A DNA stretch of 64,000 bases, from assembly GCA_045578425.1 (NCBI GenBank), contig JAZNKF010000063.1, positions 62,001 to 126,000 of the forward strand. The letters are read 5' to 3'. The stretch's first letter is position 1. Every line of letters begins with the position of its first letter. Shown one piece after another: positions 35,008-42,935 of this stretch. The stretch is from RGIG3009 sp045578425. GTDB taxonomy: Bacteria > Bacillota > Clostridia > Oscillospirales > Acutalibacteraceae. The position numbers were made by a program, and so were the translations under genes. Under the pieces are notes generated by a model. It did no database searches, was not told where the DNA came from, and worked only from the letters and a program-made list of their open reading frames with translations.

Positions 35008-35223
35008 TTAGTACCTAATAAAAGGGAAAAGCGAAAGCCATAATTTTCGCCTTTGGCGTTGCCAATGTTTGCGGTCTTCGCCGCGTGTGCGCCGAATTTC
35101 ATTGTTGAGATATTTCAGTTCCATAGAAAATTCATTCAAAAAAACTACCAATCCATAAAACAGTAAAACAACAAAAAAAGCGGCGATAACAACAATAAGT
35201 AAAATGGATACGTTATCAGACAT
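35008..35223 (-). CDS. Small single-pass membrane protein
   Basis: A 71-residue protein with one N-terminal membrane helix (SILLIVVIAAFFVVLLFYGLVV, about 6-27, split here) and a basic cytoplasmic or outer tail rich in Arg/Lys (NNEIRRTRGEDRKHWQRQR). No family recognised. It sits between the two signal peptidase genes and may be an accessory subunit; start and reading are supported by AAGGAG upstream of ATG 35223. Confidence 0.65.
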   Translation of the reverse strand: MSDNVSILLIVVIAAFFVVLLFYGLVVFLNEFSMELKYLNNEIRRTRGEDRKHWQRQRRKLWLSLFPFIRY

Positions 35224-35258
35224 TAAGGGATATCTCCTTGCATAATAGACAAAAGGGT

Positions 35259-35987
35259 TTACAACGTTTCATCGGACGTGTCCGCTGTTTCGGACACAGG
35301 TTGTGCGGTGGCAACCGCGGGTTGAGTGTTTTCCAATTGTGCTTTTAATGCTTTGAGTTCTTCCAGCATTTTGGCGTTTTCTTCCCGTTCGGCTTCAATT
35401 TTATCTCTTTCTGCTTGCATCTCTTGCATCTGTTCTCGCTTATATCGACGGAACAAATTAAAGAACTTTACTCCTTCGTAAAGGATGATCAGCATAAACG
35501 GGGTGAAGATGCATAAAAAATAGCCGGGTGTGGTTTTTAGAAAATTAAAAAACGTTCCCAAACCGGGAATTTGCCGTTGGTATTTACCTAATACATAGGG
35601 GTAGGTGACAACAGTATCGTCGTTAACGTCGGTCGTTGTACCGTAGGTGATAAATCCGGGGTTTCCTTCGGCATCGGTTGTCAGTGTTCGGATTTTATGG
35701 GTGATGGTTTCACCAAAACTATCGGTATCTTGTGACATAAAAGTGATAATGTCACCTTCTTTTAAAGTAGAAGGGTCTACTTCTTTTACTAAAATTAACG
35801 AACCGGCTTTAAAGTCGGTGGCAGCCATAGAATCGGAGTTGACAATGTACATTTTTACTCCAAAAAGACTGCGATCATTTCGGTTAAATGTTGTGACGGA
35901 GATAACCGTAAAAACCATCATGGATACTGCTAAAAGAATGACTAACCAGATCAAAACAGTGCGAATAATGCCTAGTGCTTTTTTCAT
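35259..35987 (-). CDS. Second His-type signal peptidase I with long coiled-coil tail
   Basis: A 242-residue peptidase. Helix 1 covers about residues 10-33; Ser in IVNSDSMAATDFKAG near 52 and the His in TITHKIRTL near 95 form the expected Ser-His pair. Helix 2 lies around 150-170, then a strong coiled-coil (MQEMQAERDKIEAERE, MLEELKALKAQLEN) to the end. With the SipW-type gene it gives two peptidases in one locus. It starts one base after the TetR stop, so the two are co-translated. ATG 35987 after GGTGACAG. Confidence 0.85.
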   Translation of the reverse strand: MKKALGIIRTVLIWLVILLAVSMMVFTVISVTTFNRNDRSLFGVKMYIVNSDSMAATDFKAGSLILVKEVDPSTLKEGDIITFMSQDTDSFGETITHKIRTLTTDAEGNPGFITYGTTTDVNDDTVVTYPYVLGKYQRQIPGLGTFFNFLKTTPGYFLCIFTPFMLIILYEGVKFFNLFRRYKREQMQEMQAERDKIEAEREENAKMLEELKALKAQLENTQPAVATAQPVSETADTSDETL

Positions 35988-35988
35988 A

Positions 35989-36585
35989 TTAACTGTCACC
36001 TTCTTTTGCTTGTTTGAAATATTGCTTAACCGAAACGTAAATCACGCGAAAAACATGTTCGGCATAATTGTCTTCTCGGGACATTTGACCGTTATGCACC
36101 TTCACGGCAAAGTCCAACATAACGTTTAATATGTGATTTAAAATCATCCATATATCAGCTTCTTCTTTAAACGCCGGCTTCATTTTTTCAAGAAACGGTT
36201 TAAAACGGCGTGCGTGAGTGGTATAGGAATATTTTGCAAAATAAGGGGAGTAATAATATCGTGTATAAGTGAGACACTTATCACGGCTGCCTAAAAGATA
36301 ACTCCAAATCGCAAAAAAGAAAAAGCGGCATCGCAACTCAAATTCCATGTCTTGCATATACATGACAGAAAGATGTTGCATAACTTGGGCCAAAAGTTCT
36401 TCGTCCAGAAAATCAAAAGTTTTGGTAAGCAAGTCTTCCTTATCGGCAAAATGCCGATAAATGTATACTTCGTTTATTGATGCTGTTAATCCAATTTGTT
36501 TTGTAGTAGCTTTGTCTAGTCCATCGTTAGCAATGACATGGATAGTCCCGTCGATCAGCTTACGACGGAGTTCTTCCTGTTTCAT
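35989..36585 (-). CDS. TetR/AcrR-family regulator
   Basis: A 198-residue regulator. The N-terminal helix-turn-helix is DKATTKQIGLTASINEVYIY (about residues 20-40), followed by RHFADKEDLL, and a helical C-terminal ligand/dimer domain with no recognised subfamily. It heads the surface locus and is coupled to the second signal peptidase, so it probably controls the locus and itself. ATG 36585 after AAGGAG; a longer frame upstream is noncoding promoter sequence. Confidence 0.85.
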   Translation of the reverse strand: MKQEELRRKLIDGTIHVIANDGLDKATTKQIGLTASINEVYIYRHFADKEDLLTKTFDFLDEELLAQVMQHLSVMYMQDMEFELRCRFFFFAIWSYLLGSRDKCLTYTRYYYSPYFAKYSYTTHARRFKPFLEKMKPAFKEEADIWMILNHILNVMLDFAVKVHNGQMSREDNYAEHVFRVIYVSVKQYFKQAKEGDS

Positions 36586-36613
36586 ATTGCTTCTCCTTTC
36601 GTAGTGTAAATGT

Positions 36614-36657
36614 TTACTACATTTTTTTCTAAAATTTTGCAAACGCCAAGCGTTTGC
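36614..36657 (-). promoter_or_regulatory. tetR promoter with candidate operator
   Basis: Weak promoter TTGCAA (36642-36637), 17 bp, TAGTAA (36619-36614). A perfect inverted repeat GCAAACGC-CAA-GCGTTTGC (36639-36657) overlaps the -35 box, and an imperfect GTAAATG/TTTAC palindrome (36606-36617) overlaps the -10 box. Either could be the TetR operator. Confidence 0.5.
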
Positions 36658-36709
36658 GCAGAAAAACAAGTTTTACGGATAAAGCATTTTCTGTGCGATG
36701 GGGATGTGC

Positions 36710-36904
36710 TTAAAAATCAGAGACAGGGGGGATGTTTATGATGCTTTCTTTTCCGCATCGTTTACATTTGATAGGCAGGTTCTTAATCTCTGTGGTAGGG
36801 AGCAACCATAAAACCGTATGTTTACCGCATGACGGGCAAAGAAAGCGTTGAAGTTCCGCTTTTTCTTCTTTATCCGGTGGGGCGATCGGTGCTGTGCTTT
36901 GCAA
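36710..36904 (-). CDS. Cys-rich KTR-like zinc-ribbon protein
   Basis: A 64-residue protein with FLCPSCGKHTVLW and IKCKRCGKESIINI, two Cys pairs of a zinc ribbon. It resembles the Cys-rich KTR proteins carried by many clostridial conjugative elements (CPxCGxKT ... CPxC ... LINV), though the KTR triplet itself is not exact. TTG start at 36904 with GAGGTG upstream; the ATG alternatives are absent. It lies between the TetR gene and the strong promoter of a short RNA, and may be read through from it. Confidence 0.6.
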   Translation of the reverse strand: MQSTAPIAPPDKEEKAELQRFLCPSCGKHTVLWLLPTTEIKNLPIKCKRCGKESIINIPPVSDF

Positions 36905-36951
36905 GTAGTTTCACCTCATTTTCCAACCCTTTCCTAGCGCACGAGGCAAAC

Positions 36952-37078
36952 AAAAAAGCCTGTGCCACAATCGCATACAACGATTAAATGGCACAGGCTC
37001 TCAGGCTCAGGCGCAAATTTAATTAGCAATCAATTTGTCAATCAGACGTTACGGATCATACGCAAAACAAGATTGATT
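36952..37078 (-). ncRNA. Candidate short RNA or attenuator leader
   Basis: Transcript predicted from the promoter at 37085-37113 to a terminator: GCCTGTGCCA (36998-36989 on the minus strand) pairs with TGGCACAGGC (36967-36958), with an inner AATCG/CGATT stem, followed by TTTTTT (36957-36952). Near the 5' end AATCAAT can pair with ATTGATT further in. It matches no riboswitch class I know. It may regulate the zinc-ribbon gene 48 nt downstream or act as a separate RNA. Confidence 0.55.
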
Positions 37079-37084
37079 TACCTT

Positions 37085-37113
37085 ATTATATACATTATTT
37101 CCCTTTGTGTCAA
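37085..37113 (-). promoter_or_regulatory. Strong promoter of the candidate RNA
   Basis: Minus strand TTGACA (37113-37108), 17 bp, TATAAT (37090-37085): exact consensus in both boxes, one of the best matches in the window. Confidence 0.85.
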
Positions 37114-37439
37114 TTATTTAAAAGAAAAAAAGCACTGTAAAAATCGTACTTTCTTTGTGCATTAGTACAAATTTTAAATGAAAGCGATAAATTTTAAAGT
37201 GTTACAAAAGGATATCATCAAAAATTGATAATGTTGTGTATCTTGTGTAGGCGGGCTATTTACTTATCAATATATACATAAATCAAGTCATATGCTTACA
37301 AATAAAATCAATTTGTAGGAGTGATTATATCATTGCTGACCGATACAGTCAAGTGCTTATATCGAAATACTGAAAGAATTTTTTAAAAAAAATATAATGG
37401 AAAGCAGATGGATTTTTGCGTGTGAGAGAGGTTTTAACA
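37114..37439. other. AT-rich intergenic region between the candidate RNA promoter and the XRE gene
   Basis: I see no open frame with a ribosome site. It holds a TATAAT at about 37391-37396 with a weak CTGAAA -35 box, likely the XRE promoter, and the short AT-rich repeat TTTTAAA twice near 37170-37200. Nothing else recognised. Confidence 0.5.
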
Positions 37440-37712
37440 ATGGGTAAAGAAGTAGACTACAAAAACCGTGACCGTTTTATACAATTGGGTATTGCTATTT
37501 CTACGCTTAGGAGAATACGTGGCTTATCGCAAGAAAAGTTAGCGGAAAGGGCCAACATCAGCCGTTCACTGCTGAGTAATATTGAGGCACCGAATATGGC
37601 GTATGGGTTTTCTTTGAACGTGTTTTATAACCTGGCTGATGCGTTGGATATTACCCCCGAAAACCTAATAAAAGCAGCTCTTTTCCCCGATGAAATAATC
37701 GGGAACAAATAA
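37440..37712 (+). CDS. XRE-family helix-turn-helix regulator
   Basis: A 90-residue protein, mostly one Cro/C1-type domain: LGIAISTLRRIRGLSQEKLAE, then NISRSLLSNIEA (recognition helix) and FYNLADALDITPENLI. Such short single-domain regulators often act as autoregulators or antitoxins, but no toxin gene is adjacent. ATG 37440 is preferred over the GTG/ATG frames further upstream because GAGAGAGG sits before it. Ends at its own terminator. Confidence 0.82.
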   Translation: MGKEVDYKNRDRFIQLGIAISTLRRIRGLSQEKLAERANISRSLLSNIEAPNMAYGFSLNVFYNLADALDITPENLIKAALFPDEIIGNK

Positions 37713-37713
37713 C

Positions 37714-37755
37714 AAACGCGGGCAGTGCTTTTTAGCATTGCCCGCGTTTGTTGTA
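37714..37755 (+). terminator. Terminator after the XRE gene
   Basis: AAACGCGGGCAGTGCT (37714-37729) pairs with AGCATTGCCCGCGTTT (37734-37749), one bulged base; followed by GTTGTAG, a short T-containing tail. It faces the tRNA terminator. Confidence 0.7.
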
Positions 37756-37756
37756 G

Positions 37757-37796
37757 ATAAATAAAGAATCCGAGAACATATTGTTCTCGGATTCTT
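37757..37796 (-). terminator. Terminator after tRNA-Leu
   Basis: On the minus strand AAGAATCCGAGAACA pairs with TGTTCTCGGATTCTT, then TTATTTAT. The stem begins at the CCA end of the tRNA gene. Confidence 0.8.
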
Positions 37797-37877
37797 GGTG
37801 CGGGCAACAGGACTTGAACCTGCACGCTTGCGCATTGGCTCCTAAGACCAACGTGTCTGCCATTCCACCACGCCCGC
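37796..37877 (-). tRNA. tRNA-Leu (anticodon UAG)
   Basis: A class II tRNA read on the minus strand: acceptor GCGGGCG with TGCCCGC, anticodon stem-loop TTGGT-CTTAGGA-GCCAA with anticodon TAG, a long variable arm (TGCGCAAGCGTG region), T-arm GGTTCAAGTCC, discriminator A and an encoded CCA. It decodes CUA and possibly other CUN codons. Has its own promoter and terminator. Confidence 0.95.
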
Positions 37878-37888
37878 ATATTGTTGAC

Positions 37889-37917
37889 AGTGTATCATAA
37901 TTTGCCCAAAAAAGCAA
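37889..37917 (-). promoter_or_regulatory. tRNA-Leu promoter
   Basis: Minus strand TTGCTT (37917-37912), 17 bp, TACACT (37894-37889), 12 bp before the tRNA. Confidence 0.75.
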
Positions 37918-37979
37918 CCGTTATTTTTCTTGTCGTTGCCAACGGTAAAAACAGGAAACGGTTATTTTGGTGGAAAAGG

Positions 37980-38008
37980 TTGAAAAGATTTATTTTTTTT
38001 GGTATGAT
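37980..38008 (+). promoter_or_regulatory. Promoter of the GHL10 lipoprotein gene
   Basis: TTGAAA (37980-37985), 17 bp, TATGAT (38003-38008), followed by AAAGGAGG and GTG 38046. Confidence 0.7.
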
Positions 38009-38045
38009 GAAGCATATACTGTTTTAACCAAAAGGAGGTTGTACC

Positions 38046-39674
38046 GTGAAGAAGTGGATTGCGGGGCTGTTGAGTCTATCTTTATTGTTGATGTCGACTG
38101 CTTGTGGAGTAAATACGCCGCCGACAGTGTCGACCGGTACGGTTACGGTACAACGTCCTACGGTTTTGTCCACGGAGAGTACCTTTACAACAGAAAATAC
38201 GGTTATTGATATAACCGCTTCTTCGGTCGATTCGTTGACTTCTACTACGAAATCCGACAACCCAACGGTTGAAAGTATAGTTACCATTCAGTCAACAACC
38301 GCAAAGGAAAGCACCACAACTGCCACAACCACTACTAAAACCACCACAACAACCGGCATGACTATTATAGTGTCCACTTCTTTTTCGACAACAGAAAGTA
38401 CTGCTGTGGGGACAACGACAACCTCTCAGGTAACCGCATTGGCATCCACGACTACATCACCGCCAGAAACTACTGCGGGAAGTGAGGATTTTTCAAAAAC
38501 GACTACAAGTTTCCCAATAACTACAACTTCTACCATAACGGGTTCCACTACCGTGTTGCCAAATTTGCCGTCAACACAAGAAATGCGTGCTGCTTGGGTA
38601 TCGTACATAGAAATAAACGAAATGCTTCAGTCGTGTAGCACTGTTCAAGAGATCAAGCAGGCAATCGATGAGCTTATGAAACGGTTGGCCAAATGTAATC
38701 TTAACACCGTTTTCTTCCATATTCGTGCAAATAGTGATGCGTATTATCCGTCGGAATATTTTCGCCCGGCATACGCGATACATTCCTTTTTGCAAGAGGA
38801 TTTTGACTTTTTGGCCTATGCCGTGGAAGCCGCACATAAACAGAAACTAAAAATCCACGCTTGGATAAACCCCTACCGTATCGGTACGGATAAAGAATAC
38901 GCGGTAGAAGGGGTGCCGACGTTCAGCAAAACACTCAACGGCGTTACGCGGTATTATTACGTTCCCACCTCATCGGCAACGCAAAAATTGGTGTTAGACG
39001 GTGTACGTGAAGTGCTGAGCCGCTATGCGGTTGACGGTATTCAATACGACGATTATTTTTATCCCGAAAACACGATGCAGACGTCTACGGCACACGACTT
39101 TGAGAGTGCTGATTACACGGCTTATCTCCAATCCGGCGGATCGCTTTCGGTAGCAAACTGGCGACGTGCGGCGGTGGATTCACTGGTATCTTCGACGTAT
39201 ATTGCCGTCAAAAATACAGGGCGGATATTTGGCATTTCTCCCGCAGCTAATGCCGAACAAACGTATTCGGACCTTTATGCCGACTGCTTAAAATGGCTAT
39301 CCCAAAGCGGGTACGTGGATTATTTATGCCCGCAGCTGTATACAGGTTTTGAGCATCAAAGCAGTCCTTTTAATGAAATAGTAGACAAATGGCTTGCGTA
39401 TCCTCGTCATCCGTCTGTAAAACTTTACGTTGGCATCGCCACTTACAAAGCGGGTCTTAAAAAAGATGCTTATGCCGGCACGGGAAAAACCGAATGGGCA
39501 AACAACACCGACATCTTAAAACGGCAAGTACTGTATTTACGTTCCAAAAACATTTCGGGAATTGCTCTTTACAGTTACAGTTATTTGTTTCCTGCCGAAA
39601 AGGCGGGCTTGACCGCGGATAATATTCTTTCCGTTGCCGAAAAAGAAGTGGAAAATCTATTGTCTGTTTTATAA
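38046..39674 (+). CDS. GHL10-type glycoside-hydrolase-like lipoprotein
   Basis: A 542-residue exported protein. The leader WIAGLLSLSLLLMSTACG ends in a lipobox-like STAC, so Cys20 is probably lipidated. Residues 25-175 are a Thr/Ser-rich spacer. The catalytic-like domain (GHL10, DUF187) starts QEMRAAWVSYIEINEM near residue 180 and has KIHAWINPYRIGT, DGIQYDDYFYPE (probable acid residues Asp-Asp) and LYVGIATYKAG. The family acts on or binds cell-wall glycans; precise activity unknown. GTG start after AAAAGGAGG. Followed by a related larger protein 35 bp downstream. Confidence 0.85.
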   Translation: MKKWIAGLLSLSLLLMSTACGVNTPPTVSTGTVTVQRPTVLSTESTFTTENTVIDITASSVDSLTSTTKSDNPTVESIVTIQSTTAKESTTTATTTTKTTTTTGMTIIVSTSFSTTESTAVGTTTTSQVTALASTTTSPPETTAGSEDFSKTTTSFPITTTSTITGSTTVLPNLPSTQEMRAAWVSYIEINEMLQSCSTVQEIKQAIDELMKRLAKCNLNTVFFHIRANSDAYYPSEYFRPAYAIHSFLQEDFDFLAYAVEAAHKQKLKIHAWINPYRIGTDKEYAVEGVPTFSKTLNGVTRYYYVPTSSATQKLVLDGVREVLSRYAVDGIQYDDYFYPENTMQTSTAHDFESADYTAYLQSGGSLSVANWRRAAVDSLVSSTYIAVKNTGRIFGISPAANAEQTYSDLYADCLKWLSQSGYVDYLCPQLYTGFEHQSSPFNEIVDKWLAYPRHPSVKLYVGIATYKAGLKKDAYAGTGKTEWANNTDILKRQVLYLRSKNISGIALYSYSYLFPAEKAGLTADNILSVAEKEVENLLSVL

Positions 39675-39709
39675 TTTGAATTTCAGGTTAATTGTGTGCG
39701 AGGTGTGCT

Positions 39710-42700
39710 ATGGCTAAGCATGGTAAAAAAAGTGAGAAACGTTTCCCTTTAAAACCTATCATTGCGGTATTAAGCGCCGTGATGGTGCTGATATCCTTAT
39801 GCGCTGTTTTTACGTATTCGGGTGCCTTGGATGCTGTAGCTACCTTGTTTTCCTCTTCTTCTACGACGACTGTTCTTTTGCCCAATAGCACCACACAAAG
39901 CACTGCTACAACGACCAAACCCGTGCCGCTCCCGCCTGCACAACATGCCGTGCCGGAAGAAATGAAAGGTGTGTGGCTTACACCGGGTGTGGATTATCTT
40001 ACCACAAAAACTCCTATGGTAAAAACACTTAAAAAACAAATTGATACTGCTTTTTCCGGTATAGAGGAATGGGGCTTCAATACGGTGTTGTTACCGCTTT
40101 TTAAGGAAAACACGGCGGTTTATCCTTCTGAACTTGCCGAATCATTTGCCTTTACACAAACCGACGGTACGGTTTTTGACCCAATCACTTATATTCTCGA
40201 AAAAGCAAAAGAAAAGAAGTTGTTTGTTTACGGTGTGTTGGATTTGCAGGTGCGTATGGGCGAAGAGTGGGACCCGCGTACTGAAAACGGTAAAAACCGT
40301 GTTGTGCAATTAGCAGAGGAAGCCGCTACGAAGTATTCCTTGGATGGGTTTTTCTTAACCGGCTTTACTTTCTCCGGCAAACAAACCGAAGGAAACGAAG
40401 CGGCAGCAAAAGAATCTCTCAATCAACTGATGCCGCTGGTGACCAAAGCCATTACAACCGCTAACCGAAATGCGTATCTTGGTTTGTTATCAAACGGTGT
40501 GTGGGCGCATCGTTCGGTGGATGAGCGTGGTTCCGACACAGCAGAGTATTACGAAGAATTTACCGATGGCTGTGCCGACACGTTGTCCTGGGTACAACAA
40601 GGATTATTCCATTGCGTTATGGCAGAAATCAGCACCTCGACCAGTCATCCCACAGCGGCTTTTCAAAAAATATTGTCATGGTGGTCCTCGGTTGCGGGGG
40701 AAAAACAAATCCCGCTCTTCGTTTCTCATGCGGCGGATGAGGCAGGCTCTTATCGTACAGGTTGGAAATCGACTGACCAATTAGCGCAGCAATATTTATA
40801 TTGCCAAGACAGTGCCGTCTGGAAAGGTAGCGCTTATCGTTCTCTTTATGATTTAACGAGCGATAAAACCGGTATTTCCAATGCTCTGAAACGCGCCTAT
40901 GACGGTACGTTGGACGAAGAATATATTTACAAACAACTTACTCTTTCTTTCCCCACCAAGTTGAACTATACCACCAAAGAATCGTCGCTCATTTTTCAAG
41001 GCGGCGGTGATAAGAACTTTCCCATTACCGTCAACGGAAAAACCGTAACCATGAGCGAACATGGCTTTTTCTCGCTGAATTGTCCGCTGTCTGTCGGAAA
41101 AAACACCTTTGTTTTTTCGCACAAAGGAATGACAAAAACCTACACCATTGTTTATGACCAAACACTCATTAGTGCGGTTTCGCCAAGCGACACCATGCAG
41201 GTGGAGGGTGGTAATGTCTTTATTATCCGTGCGGTAGCGCATAAACATGCAGCGGTAACGGCGACTATTGGGAATAATAAATTGACATTAACACCAATAG
41301 GTGTCAAAGAGGACGAAAGCGGCAACACACCCACGGATTTCCAAACGTTTGAGGCAAAATACACCTTGCCTAAAGGCAAAATCGGTTCTTCAATAGATTT
41401 AGGACAAATTACGGTAACCGCTAAATTAAATGGTTTGACGCAAACCAAAAAAGGCGGTGCGGTACGTATCAATGCTTTACCGCAACCTACAACGACGACC
41501 ACAACCACTACGACAACCTCTACTACAACTGCTGTCACAATTATTACCACAGAAGGTGTTTCTACTTCTACAACAATAACGGGCTCTTTTGCAAACACCG
41601 ATACAACCACAGCGATACCCACCGTTACCACGACCGGCGATAATACCACCGGTATTGACAATGCGCAAACCACCCTATCTTCCGGTACTACCGCAAACAC
41701 AATCCCCACTTTACCGGCAGGCGACCAAAAAGTGGCGCAAATTACTGCCGATTATGCCGAAACATTTTCCGGTAACGGTTTGTTGGATGATTATTCCCGC
41801 CCCTATAATTCCTACTTAGCCAAGGGAACTTGCGATTATGTAGCAGGAATCGTTTATAACGGCGGTTTTTCCTACTATTTGCTAGCTTCCGGTAAACGGG
41901 TGTATATTAAGGATGCTGAGATTTTGTATGCCACTTTACCAAACACAACGTTTCGTAATCCGCGAACAGAAATAACCGCTACACATACCGTCTTTTCTTT
42001 TGATGCCGATTGGCAGATTCCGGTATATATTTCGGTAAAAAAGCAAGAATACTATCTGGATAGTGTGGATAAAACACCAAACTACGGTTTGGAAAAATAT
42101 TCGCAAACCGGCACGTATGTCGATATCGAGTGTCATTACTTATCATCGGTACCGCCACTGCCGGATATTGCAAACAGTCCGTTGTTTTCCAAAGCGACGT
42201 GGATAGCCGGCGCAAAATCGGGTGTCTACATTTTGCGACTGGAACTCAAAAAGCAAGGCGGATTTTATGGGTTTTCACCACGTTGGGACGGGAAAACCTT
42301 TACGTTGTCCTTTTTGAATCCCGCTAATATTTCACAAAACGAAACGGCACAGCGTTTAAAAGGTGTGCGTATTTTGTTAGACCCCGGCCACGGAACACCC
42401 GATGACAAACCGTGGGAAGCACCTTTCAATTTAGCGTATGCTAACGTGCTGCGCGAAAAATTAGAAGCACTGGGTGCCACCGTAGATATGACGCGTACCG
42501 CACCTTTGACAAGTGAACTCACACTGCAAGAACGTGTGAAAACGGCACAACAAAAAGACTATCATATGGTCATTAGTGTTCATATGAATGGATTTAACGG
42601 TCTGGCAACCGGCGCAACCGTTCATTATTACACGGAACATGCGTATACGCCGTCCGCCTTTATTTACAACAAAATGCACGCGGTGGAAATTGAGGAACCG

Positions 42701-42919
42701 TACAAAGTAGGTGTCGGGCAATATGCACGTGCCAGCGGAACGGTATGGGGAACGTTGTATATGACGCGTTCTATTTTCCATTGCCCTTCAGTGTTGTTGG
42801 AGTGTGCTTTCTTGGATAACCCCAATGATAAAGAAGCACTGGTTGACCCGGTCTACCGTGACAAACTGATGCAAGCGGTAACGGACGGTATTGTCGAATA
42901 TTTCAATGCTATGCAATAA
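39710..42919 (+). CDS. GHL10-like / N-acetylmuramoyl-L-alanine amidase fusion
   Basis: A 1069-residue exported protein. An N-terminal membrane helix (about residues 12-35) is followed by a GHL10-like domain starting EEMKGVWLTPGVDYL. The stretch at about residues 595-670 is Thr-rich. The C-terminal domain, from about residue 880, is an Amidase_3: LLDPGHG (His ligand), WEAPFN (Glu ligand), ISVHMNG (His ligand) and VLLECAFLDNPND (catalytic Glu). It should cut the amide between MurNAc and the stem peptide. The GHL10 plus amidase combination is the notable feature. ATG 39710 after GAGGTG. Confidence 0.83.
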   Translation: MAKHGKKSEKRFPLKPIIAVLSAVMVLISLCAVFTYSGALDAVATLFSSSSTTTVLLPNSTTQSTATTTKPVPLPPAQHAVPEEMKGVWLTPGVDYLTTKTPMVKTLKKQIDTAFSGIEEWGFNTVLLPLFKENTAVYPSELAESFAFTQTDGTVFDPITYILEKAKEKKLFVYGVLDLQVRMGEEWDPRTENGKNRVVQLAEEAATKYSLDGFFLTGFTFSGKQTEGNEAAAKESLNQLMPLVTKAITTANRNAYLGLLSNGVWAHRSVDERGSDTAEYYEEFTDGCADTLSWVQQGLFHCVMAEISTSTSHPTAAFQKILSWWSSVAGEKQIPLFVSHAADEAGSYRTGWKSTDQLAQQYLYCQDSAVWKGSAYRSLYDLTSDKTGISNALKRAYDGTLDEEYIYKQLTLSFPTKLNYTTKESSLIFQGGGDKNFPITVNGKTVTMSEHGFFSLNCPLSVGKNTFVFSHKGMTKTYTIVYDQTLISAVSPSDTMQVEGGNVFIIRAVAHKHAAVTATIGNNKLTLTPIGVKEDESGNTPTDFQTFEAKYTLPKGKIGSSIDLGQITVTAKLNGLTQTKKGGAVRINALPQPTTTTTTTTTTSTTTAVTIITTEGVSTSTTITGSFANTDTTTAIPTVTTTGDNTTGIDNAQTTLSSGTTANTIPTLPAGDQKVAQITADYAETFSGNGLLDDYSRPYNSYLAKGTCDYVAGIVYNGGFSYYLLASGKRVYIKDAEILYATLPNTTFRNPRTEITATHTVFSFDADWQIPVYISVKKQEYYLDSVDKTPNYGLEKYSQTGTYVDIECHYLSSVPPLPDIANSPLFSKATWIAGAKSGVYILRLELKKQGGFYGFSPRWDGKTFTLSFLNPANISQNETAQRLKGVRILLDPGHGTPDDKPWEAPFNLAYANVLREKLEALGATVDMTRTAPLTSELTLQERVKTAQQKDYHMVISVHMNGFNGLATGATVHYYTEHAYTPSAFIYNKMHAVEIEEPYKVGVGQYARASGTVWGTLYMTRSIFHCPSVLLECAFLDNPNDKEALVDPVYRDKLMQAVTDGIVEYFNAMQ

Positions 42920-42935
42920 AAAAGGGGCTGAAAAC

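Noticed and set aside
36952..37078. Candidate RNA considered as a TPP, SAM or c-di-GMP riboswitch
   Set aside because: It has a CUGAGAG stretch but lacks the other conserved blocks of any of these classes.
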